Assembly (NCBI GenBank): GCA_031271725.1
Contig: JAISVE010000012.1
Location: 1 to 13,480, forward strand
Length of the DNA: 13,480 nt
Source of the DNA: Bacteroidales bacterium
Lineage (GTDB): Bacteria > Bacteroidota > Bacteroidia > Bacteroidales > P3
Reading direction: 5' to 3'
Each line of letters starts with the position of its first letter. Position 1 is the first letter of the stretch. A model generated the notes under the pieces. It was not told where the DNA came from. It was given only the letters and a program-made list of their open reading frames with translations, and did not search any database. Position numbers and translations under genes: made by a program. This document shows, piece after piece, positions 6,010 to 13,480 of the stretch.

Positions 6010-7284
6010 TTAAGCTTTTCTGCTTACGCTGTGTTTGCTGCCAATAAGTGCGTAGAATAACAGGTATGTCAAACCTAATAAAGGCACAATGTATGAGAGC
6101 ATATAATTTTTGTCTGTAATATCAACAATAAAGTTTTGGATAAGAGGCAAAATGCCGCCGCCCACTACCATCATCATAAAAATACCGGATGCTTTTTTGG
6201 TGAATTTTCCAAGCCCTTCAACTGCCAGGTTAAAGATACCTCCCCACATTACGGAAGTGCAAAGCCCGACTAAAACGAATAATAAGGCACTCATAGGCAC
6301 TACCTGCATTGCAAAACTGAAATTTGAAAATACGGGCATGGAAACAGTCATTGTTGCGGGCAATAACATTGCCGATAAAACAAGTATTATTGCCAATGAA
6401 GATACGACCGTAAGAAGTTTTTTGCTTCCTGTTTTTGCGGAAATACCGGCACCGAGAAGTCGTCCTATAAGCATTAAAAACCAATATGTGGCAGCAACTG
6501 TACCCGCAGCACTTGGGTCAAGGGCATTCTCTTTAAGATTTTCGAGCCAGAATTTCATTGTCCCCGGAATACCAACTTCAACACCTACATAAATAAAAAT
6601 ACCAATAACGCCAAGCACAAAGTGGCGATATGACCAGATACTTTTTCCTTTTGTTTCCTCTGATTTTTCAGATATTTCTTCGGGCTCCGGAATGTTGGCG
6701 CTAATAAGCACTAAAAGGGCAAAGGCAAATATCCCCATAGCAATATAAAGTACGGTATTAATGTCTGAGAAAACGGTATCTTTTGTAACAGCACCAATCA
6801 TCGCACCAACGAATATTGGAGCGAGTGTGCCGAGCAAGGAATTAAAACCACCACCGAGTTGCAGCAATACTGCGCCTTTTTTTCCGCCGCCGCCCATTGT
6901 GTTAAGCATAGGATTAACCACAGTATTAAGCATACACATTGAAAAACCGGATATGAAGGCCCCCGTAAGGTAGGTAATAAGACCGCTGTCACCAATGAAT
7001 TTCCCGGAAATAAATTGAATAAAAACCCCAAGCAGTCCAACCGATACTGCTACTATAGCCGTTTTTTTGTAGCCTATTTTGCTGAGCAGAAGCCCTGCGG
7101 GAACACCCATTATAAGATAAGCCATGAAATTCATCATGTTTCCGAGCATTCCGATAAAGTTTGAACCTTCATACTGATTCATCCAGATTGTACCTGCCGG
7201 AGCGGCGATGTTGGTTACAAAACCAATCATACCGAAAAGGAGCATCATAATGATAATGGGCAGTGTGTTGCTTGACTTTTTCAT
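6010..7284 (-). CDS. MFS transporter of the FHS (FucP/GluP-like) type
   Basis: A 424-residue inner-membrane transporter with about twelve hydrophobic segments and a charged central loop (about 198-218, rich in Glu and Lys), the layout of the major facilitator superfamily. It resembles the fucose/glucose:H+ symporter (FHS) group: AYLIMGVPAGLLLSKIGYKK (55-74), LNTVVNP (119-125), GGFNSLLGTLAP (145-156), YVGVEVGIPGTMKFWL (232-247), IGRLLGAGI (273-281) and GLGKFTKKASG (357-367) sit where that family has its conserved blocks. The family motif ETxxNP in helix 4 reads NTVVNP here, so a Glu thought to serve proton coupling in FucP appears to be Asn. The gene is between gyrB (29 bp, A/T-rich gap) and lpxD (6 bp). 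A sugar is the likely substrate, but which one, or whether it is a sugar at all, cannot be read from the sequence. Confidence 0.8.
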   Translation of the reverse strand: MKKSSNTLPIIIMMLLFGMIGFVTNIAAPAGTIWMNQYEGSNFIGMLGNMMNFMAYLIMGVPAGLLLSKIGYKKTAIVAVSVGLLGVFIQFISGKFIGDSGLITYLTGAFISGFSMCMLNTVVNPMLNTMGGGGKKGAVLLQLGGGFNSLLGTLAPIFVGAMIGAVTKDTVFSDINTVLYIAMGIFAFALLVLISANIPEPEEISEKSEETKGKSIWSYRHFVLGVIGIFIYVGVEVGIPGTMKFWLENLKENALDPSAAGTVAATYWFLMLIGRLLGAGISAKTGSKKLLTVVSSLAIILVLSAMLLPATMTVSMPVFSNFSFAMQVVPMSALLFVLVGLCTSVMWGGIFNLAVEGLGKFTKKASGIFMMMVVGGGILPLIQNFIVDITDKNYMLSYIVPLLGLTYLLFYALIGSKHSVSRKA

Positions 7285-7313
7285 ATTTTTAATTATTTAA
7301 TTTTTTCATTCTT

Positions 7314-9305
<1,992 letters not shown>

Positions 9306-9313
9306 TTAGTATG

Positions 9314-9344
9314 CAAAGTTACGAAAAATTGAGGTCAAAAACAA
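9314..9344 (-). promoter_or_regulatory. gyrB promoter (TTG - 20 bp - TAACTTTG)
   Basis: On the minus strand, TTG (9344-9342) is followed after 20 bp by TAACTTTG (9321-9314). This fits the Bacteroidota primary promoter consensus TTG-N(17-23)-TAnnTTTG in both parts. Transcription would start near 9306-9310, giving a gyrB leader of roughly 25-30 nt. This is the best promoter in the window and supports gyrB-transporter-lpxD being transcribed separately from the bat genes. Confidence 0.65.
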
Positions 9345-9359
9345 GGGTAAAAACAAGGG
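9337..9359. repeat. 11-bp direct repeat over the gyrB -33 region
   Basis: AAAAACAAGGG occurs at 9337-9347 and again at 9349-9359, one base apart (12-bp period). On the minus strand it reads as two copies of CCCTTGTTTTT. The promoter-proximal copy contains the -33 TTG, and the distal copy supplies the T-run of the putative bat terminator. It may be a site for a regulator of gyrB or a chance duplication. Confidence 0.55.
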
Positions 9360-9381
9360 GAGATAATAGGTATTTTATCCC
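9349..9381 (-). terminator. Candidate intrinsic terminator of the bat operon
   Basis: On the minus strand, GGGATAA (9381-9375, including the batD stop codon) pairs with TTATCTCCC (9366-9358) through four plus three pairs with a two-base bulge and an eight-base loop. CTTGTTTTT (9357-9349) follows. Stem plus T-rich tail fit an intrinsic terminator of modest strength. It ends about five bases before the gyrB -33 element, so read-through into gyrB is plausible. Confidence 0.4.
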
Positions 9382-11228
9382 TCGAAATTTATGATAACTT
9401 TTATTGCGCTGTCGTAGATTTCACGCATGTTTTGTGAAGTATTGCCTTTAGGTGCAAAGCGGGCAAACTCACAATCATCAAGTGTTGAGATAAACTGCCC
9501 TGTATATTGTTCGCTAACGCCGCCTGCAAGAAGAGTGTCGCGTACAGTATCCATTGAAAGGTCTGCGGGAGGAATGTTAAGTTTATTGCTGATAAATCCC
9601 CACAGGGCAAGCGAGATTTCGGTGTAAAATTCGTCATACTTGCCTGTATTCATAAACTTTTCTGCCTTTCGCAGATATTTCTTTGCTTCCTTTAACGCCT
9701 TTCTGTTTTTTATTCCTGCAATATCCAATTGCTTTTTCGCATTTGAACGCGCAGTAATGAGGGCAGCAATAAAAAGCAATACAACAATAGCAACAAGGAT
9801 AAAAAAATCAACAGACATAAAGAATTTGCTGCCTATTTCCCTGAAATCCAAAATGCCTGTTTTTATATGCTCAATATCGTCCTTAATAGCTCTGCTACCG
9901 TAACTTGTGGTAGAATTTTCTTTACCTTGCGCAACATCAATAGACATTTCGGGAATATTAATCGTTTTGTGTTCCTTTTCCGCAGGATTAAAAAAAGTAT
10001 AGTCAAAAGAAGGGATAACAAACCTGCCGCTTGAACGCGGAACAGCGGTATATTCAAAAGTCATGCTGCCTGAAACCCCTGCCATGCTTGCGTTTTTGTC
10101 CGAAGTTATTTGTGGCTCGTACATTTCAAAATCCGGTGGAAACATTATTGTCGGCGGAGAAATCATTTCTATGTTGCCATGTCCACTAACGGAAAATTTA
10201 AATGTTATTGCTTCGCCCGACACATGTTGTTTGGCGGCATCGTAGTCGAATGTAATATCATAATCACCCACAGTGCCGTTGAAATTTTGGGGCTCATCGG
10301 GTAATTCTTTTACTTTAATTGTAAGTGAGTTTGATTTTATCTTCTTTTCCACATTTTGTACGGCAGCAAAAAACGGGTCGTCAAAAATATCGAAAATACT
10401 GCCTGTCTTTCTTCGTGCTGCACGAACTTGTGCGTAGGCGGTCATTTCCATTGGCTCAATTGTAAAACTGCCCGCTTCTTGTGGAAATATCGCAGTTTTT
10501 TTGAAAGTAAGCACCAAGAACTTTTTGCCGTCAATTATTTCCTGTTTTCTCTCATCGATTTCCCCCAAATCTTCACTCCAAAAACCTTTGTATGACGGAA
10601 TTTTTTCAATGCTATATTGAGAAATGGCTACGCTTGTGTAAACTTTGTAAGTGAGAATAATTTCCTCGCCTTTGTACGGATTGCTTTTGTTGGCAGTTAC
10701 CCGGATAAAAAGATCCTTGTCGGAAATGTTTGCACTTTCGGCGGGCTGTTGTCCCGCATTACCTGCTCCGCTTGCCCTGCTTGCACTTCTTCTGCTGCCG
10801 CTGGCTTGGTTCGCAGGGCGTGATGATGCAGGTAACACTTTTATTTCAAACGGCTGAGATGAATATTGATTGCCGTTTGCAGAAATAGATGCGGCGGCGA
10901 TAGGATAGTTACCTGCTTTTATTGCCCTTAACTGATATGTGTATGAGATTGAAAAAGTGTGCGACACTCTTCCGTTTATGTAACTGCTGCTTGATGATTG
11001 TCCTGTATAAGGTCCGCCGAGAATATCAAAACCTCTGAATGTCGGTGCTTTAAAATTTGAAGCCCCTTGTGCGTTAAAGGAAAATTGCACCTGAAAATTA
11101 TCACCTTCGTAAACTTGTTTCGGTGCATTTGCGGTAAGGGCAGCATCTTGTGCAATTGCCCGACTGCAGGCGAAGCTGCCCGCAATTGCAATAATAAATA
11201 AAAATATGTATTTAAGCGTAATTCTCAT
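9375..11228 (-). CDS. batD: BatD (oxygen-tolerance family) membrane protein
   Basis: A 617-residue component of the Bat (Bacteroides aerotolerance) system. It has an N-terminal signal peptide (residues 1-26, cleavage likely after AIA before Gln27) and a large periplasmic part of beta-rich, immunoglobulin-like modules starting with the conserved pattern VYEGDNFQVQFSF (39-51). A Ser/Ala/Gly/Arg-rich linker lies at about 133-168. A single membrane helix (about 475-493) and a cytoplasmic helical tail (494-617) rich in Lys and Ala complete it. This order is typical of BatD. The signal region contains a Cys (21) but no lipobox, so it is not a predicted lipoprotein. Its ATG directly abuts the batBC stop codon, so the genes are co-translated. 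Its role is thought to be structural in a complex with the VWA proteins BatA and BatB; exact biochemistry is unknown. Confidence 0.9.
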   Translation of the reverse strand: MRITLKYIFLFIIAIAGSFACSRAIAQDAALTANAPKQVYEGDNFQVQFSFNAQGASNFKAPTFRGFDILGGPYTGQSSSSSYINGRVSHTFSISYTYQLRAIKAGNYPIAAASISANGNQYSSQPFEIKVLPASSRPANQASGSRRSASRASGAGNAGQQPAESANISDKDLFIRVTANKSNPYKGEEIILTYKVYTSVAISQYSIEKIPSYKGFWSEDLGEIDERKQEIIDGKKFLVLTFKKTAIFPQEAGSFTIEPMEMTAYAQVRAARRKTGSIFDIFDDPFFAAVQNVEKKIKSNSLTIKVKELPDEPQNFNGTVGDYDITFDYDAAKQHVSGEAITFKFSVSGHGNIEMISPPTIMFPPDFEMYEPQITSDKNASMAGVSGSMTFEYTAVPRSSGRFVIPSFDYTFFNPAEKEHKTINIPEMSIDVAQGKENSTTSYGSRAIKDDIEHIKTGILDFREIGSKFFMSVDFFILVAIVVLLFIAALITARSNAKKQLDIAGIKNRKALKEAKKYLRKAEKFMNTGKYDEFYTEISLALWGFISNKLNIPPADLSMDTVRDTLLAGGVSEQYTGQFISTLDDCEFARFAPKGNTSQNMREIYDSAIKVIINFEG

Positions 11229-13040
11229 TTACCAATCCTTGTCGGTTTTGCTGTTGGGAACGGTAGCCGTTTTTTTCTTTACTTTGTCAAGAGTATTCTT
11301 TTCCTGATTTTCAAAAGCCCTTAGGGTTTGTTCTGCTTTTGCTTTATCCTGCTGCTCTTTCTGCCGTTGACGTTGCTGTTGTTGCTGCTGCTGTTTTTGT
11401 TGTTGGTCTTGTTTATCCTTATTCTGGTCTTGATTTTGGTTCTGTTGATTTTGCTGTTTATCCTTGTTATCTTTATTTTGGTCGTTCTTGTTTTGATTTT
11501 GTTTGTTATCCTTATTGTCTTTGTTGTCCTTATTCTCCTTGTTGTCTTGGTTTTGCTGCTGCTGCTGTTGTTGCATTAGTTTTTGTTTGGCGTAGGCAAG
11601 ATTATACTTTGTATCTTCGTTGCCCGGTTGTAATTTTAATGATTCTATATAAGATTTTATTGCCTCCTCATACTGCTGTTGCTTTAATTGAGCATTGCCG
11701 AGATTGTATAAGGTGCGTGCCATTTCATCTTTTTTAAGCCCTTTATTGTTAAGGACATTTTGATATGTTTGTACTGCCTGTTCGTATTGCCCTTGTTTAT
11801 ATTGACTGTTGCCGAGATTATACCTTGCCTTACGGTAATTACTGTCGATAGAGAGCGAACGCAAATATTCCTCTGTTGCATTATCAAATTTTTTCTGTTC
11901 AAATAGAATATTGCCCTTTTGGGTTGTGCGTGCAACCTGCGCCTGAACGCCTGCATTCACGCCTGCAAACATCAAAAGTAAAAACAGCGCAAGTTGCTTT
12001 GCTCCGAATATATTTCTACGATTAAACACCTTATGTTTTCTTTCAAAAATAAATATGTCTGCCAAAAGCAGTAAAAGTGCTAATATAACAACATACTGAT
12101 AGCGCGTTTCAAAACCTGAAATATCACGGCTGCCGAACTGCACTTTATCTAATTTTTCTACGAGAGCCAGTATCTTTCCGGCACCTGCAGCAGAGCTGTT
12201 TGCTCCCACGTATTCACCGCTGCCATGAGATGCAATTTGTGCAAGCATATCTTCGTTAAGATGTGTCATAACAACATTACCGCTGTTGTCTTTTTTGTAG
12301 CCCCCGCCTCTTGCTAAAGGAATAGGACCACCTTCGGGCGTGCCCATGCCGACAGTATGAACAACAACTCCGTTGTCAAGCGCAAGCTGTGCTGCTCCGA
12401 GTGCGTCATCTTCAAAATTTTCACCGTCACTGATAATTATTATTGCCTTGTTGCGTTTGCCTTTAGAGAACTCGTCATCGGACTTTTCAAAATTATCAAG
12501 ACACAGCTCTATGGCACTGCCTATTGCTGTTCCCTGCGCACTTATATCGTCAGTTGAAACATTGCTTACAAAAAGTTTTGCCGCGCTGTAATCGCTTGTC
12601 AGTGGGAGTTGCATATATGCGTTGCCAGCAAAAACAACAAGCCCGATTCTGTCGCCGTGAAGTTTATCAACAATACTTATTATAGACTGCTTTGCCCTTG
12701 CAAGGCGTGAAGGCTGCACATCTTCGCTATTCATGGAATTTGAGATGTCCAAAGCAATCATAATGTCCGCACCTTTTCGTTCCGCTTTTTTTACAGTTGT
12801 TCCCATTTGCGGATTGGCAAGAGCAAATATCAACAAAGCAAAAACCAAAATAAGGGTAAAATATTTTACATACTGTTTACCGATAGAATAGTCGGGCATA
12901 AGAGAGCGTACGAGTTCCAAATCGCCCAATGTCTTAAATTGATTGCGTTTTTTTTGCATATAGTACAAAAAGTAAAGAGCAAGCAGCACTATGGCAAACA
13001 AAGCGTATAACAGTGACGGATTTTCTATATTAAAAATCAT
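11229..13040 (-). CDS. BatB-BatC fusion: VWA domain plus TPR protein
   Basis: One uninterrupted 603-residue frame joins two proteins that are usually separate. The BatB part (1-337) has membrane helices at about 10-28, 58-75 and 315-332 around a von Willebrand A domain whose metal site is visible: DISNS (98-102), Thr171 and ISDGEN (203-208). The BatC part begins with a signal-peptide-like stretch (338-367; basic residues, hydrophobic core 349-363, then VQA before Gln368). It continues with about three TPR repeats (372-405, 406-439, 444-475) and a Gln/Asn/Asp/Lys-rich tail (489-566) ending in a charged coil. By the positive-inside rule, both VWA and TPR domains face the periplasm, with four membrane segments in the uncleaved fusion. 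A GTG at codon 338 (12027-12029), preceded by A-rich DNA, could start a separate BatC. The gene lies 2 bp after batA and directly abuts batD. Confidence 0.9.
   Translation of the reverse strand: MIFNIENPSLLYALFAIVLLALYFLYYMQKKRNQFKTLGDLELVRSLMPDYSIGKQYVKYFTLILVFALLIFALANPQMGTTVKKAERKGADIMIALDISNSMNSEDVQPSRLARAKQSIISIVDKLHGDRIGLVVFAGNAYMQLPLTSDYSAAKLFVSNVSTDDISAQGTAIGSAIELCLDNFEKSDDEFSKGKRNKAIIIISDGENFEDDALGAAQLALDNGVVVHTVGMGTPEGGPIPLARGGGYKKDNSGNVVMTHLNEDMLAQIASHGSGEYVGANSSAAGAGKILALVEKLDKVQFGSRDISGFETRYQYVVILALLLLLADIFIFERKHKVFNRRNIFGAKQLALFLLLMFAGVNAGVQAQVARTTQKGNILFEQKKFDNATEEYLRSLSIDSNYRKARYNLGNSQYKQGQYEQAVQTYQNVLNNKGLKKDEMARTLYNLGNAQLKQQQYEEAIKSYIESLKLQPGNEDTKYNLAYAKQKLMQQQQQQQNQDNKENKDNKDNKDNKQNQNKNDQNKDNKDKQQNQQNQNQDQNKDKQDQQQKQQQQQQQRQRQKEQQDKAKAEQTLRAFENQEKNTLDKVKKKTATVPNSKTDKDW
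11343..11576 (-). repeat. Low-complexity Q/N/K/D-coding trinucleotide tract
   Basis: This stretch encodes residues 489-566 of the BatB-BatC fusion. It consists of runs of CAA/CAG (seven consecutive Gln at 490-496, further runs near 547-556) and repeated Asp-Asn-Lys units (about 499-527). It is likely a disordered hydrophilic tail in the periplasm and is prone to in-frame length change. Read on the plus strand it gives a spurious Leu-rich frame. Confidence 0.85.
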
Positions 13041-13042
13041 AA

Positions 13043-13480
13043 TCAGGGGAGAGTTTTAATTACAACGTATCGCATAAATATCTCCAAACACATTAGTATC
13101 AGCGCGAGCCAAACCCATGTTTTATATTCCTCGCTGCGCTGTTCAAAGGAGAGCACTTCTATTTTGGTTTTTTCGAGTTTATCTATTTCCGTGAAAATTG
13201 ATTTTAATTTGTTTTTGTTTGTTGCGCGAAAATATTTTCCGCCTGTGAGGTCGGACATTTCGGTTAGAAGCTGTTCGTCTATTTCAACAGGAACATTCAC
13301 GTATTGTTTGCCGAAAGGAGTTTGAACAGGATATGGGGCAGTGCCGTGCGTGCCCACACCTATAGAATACAGCCGTATATCAAAAACTTTTGCCATCTCG
13401 GCAGCGTTTACAGGATCTATATTTCCCATATTGTTTACACCGTCAGTGAGCAGGATAATAACTTTACTTTTTGCCTCACT
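13043..13480 (-). CDS. batA: BatA, C-terminal part (runs off the window edge)
   Basis: The frame stays open to the right edge, so 145 C-terminal residues are seen and the start lies outside. VIILLTDGVNNMGNIDP at the beginning is the last metal-binding motif of a von Willebrand A domain. It is followed by the rest of the VWA fold (YSIGVGTHGTAPYP, then LTGGKYFRATN) and a C-terminal membrane helix (TWVWLALILMCLEIFMRYVV). This ending matches BatA. Its TGA stop is 2 bp before the batBC ATG. BatA is expected to be an inner-membrane VWA protein that works with BatB, and in many genomes it follows a MoxR ATPase gene and a DUF58 gene, which would be beyond this window. An internal Met at 13427-13429 is not the start. 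Confidence 0.9.
   Translation of the reverse strand, partial: SEAKSKVIILLTDGVNNMGNIDPVNAAEMAKVFDIRLYSIGVGTHGTAPYPVQTPFGKQYVNVPVEIDEQLLTEMSDLTGGKYFRATNKNKLKSIFTEIDKLEKTKIEVLSFEQRSEEYKTWVWLALILMCLEIFMRYVVIKTLP

Noticed and set aside
6110..6592. Plus-strand 160-codon frame
   Set aside because: It lies fully antisense to the MFS transporter, is Pro/Thr-rich with no recognisable domain, and the sense gene has clear family motifs.
11145..11228. Lipoprotein signal in BatD
   Set aside because: Cys21 is preceded by Ser-Phe-Ala, which does not fit a lipobox; an ordinary cleavage site after Ala-Ile-Ala is more likely.
11328..11579. Plus-strand frame coding an 83-residue Leu/Val-rich, membrane-like peptide
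   Set aside because: It is the exact antisense of the Gln/Asn/Lys-rich tail of BatC; CAA/CAG and AAT/AAC codons read backwards give Leu and Val. It is a composition artefact.

Overview
The window looks like ordinary chromosome of a member of the Bacteroidota, probably Bacteroidales-like. It carries part of a bat (Bacteroides aerotolerance) operon. Gene starts lack Shine-Dalgarno sequences at normal spacing and are preceded by A/T-rich DNA. Intergenic regions contain the phylum's TAnnTTTG -7 promoter element. The proteins (AnmK, LpxD, GyrB, BatA/B/C/D) have the expected Bacteroidota character. No tRNA, rRNA, CRISPR array, insertion sequence or phage gene was seen. Coding density is very high; the only real gaps are 1-101, 2104-2326 and 9282-9374.

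Layout. Bases 1-101 hold short repeats and hairpins, plus a possible truncated reading frame. On the minus strand, truB and anmK overlap by 8 bp (102-2103). A 223-bp divergent regulatory gap follows. A plus-strand operon of three tightly packed genes (2327-4970) encodes a DUF898/YjgN-type membrane protein, a membrane-anchored M48 zinc metallopeptidase and a LOG-type nucleotide phosphoribohydrolase. It converges, with only 4 bp between stop codons, on a minus-strand operon gyrB - FHS-type MFS transporter - lpxD (9281 down to 4975). Upstream of gyrB, and read in the same direction, lies the bat operon: 3' part of batA (runs off the right edge), a batB-batC fusion, and batD (13480 down to 9375).

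How the genes work together. truB makes tRNA psi55 and anmK recycles anhydro-MurNAc; their link is co-expression only. The DUF898/M48/LOG cluster has unknown physiology, but its membrane protein and membrane protease are probably functionally paired. gyrB supplies the gyrase ATPase subunit and lpxD an acyltransferase of lipid A synthesis. The Bat proteins form a presumed inner-membrane/periplasmic VWA-TPR complex linked to stress tolerance and normally paired with a MoxR ATPase, which would lie off the right edge.

I did not find a clearly new system. The points most worth a second look are the BatB-BatC fusion with a candidate internal GTG start that would restore a separate BatC signal peptide, the DUF898-M48-LOG operon, a roughly 50-residue insertion in AnmK beside the catalytic FDICPCN motif, an 11-bp perfect inverted repeat in the divergent promoter region, and the interleaved bat terminator and gyrB promoter.
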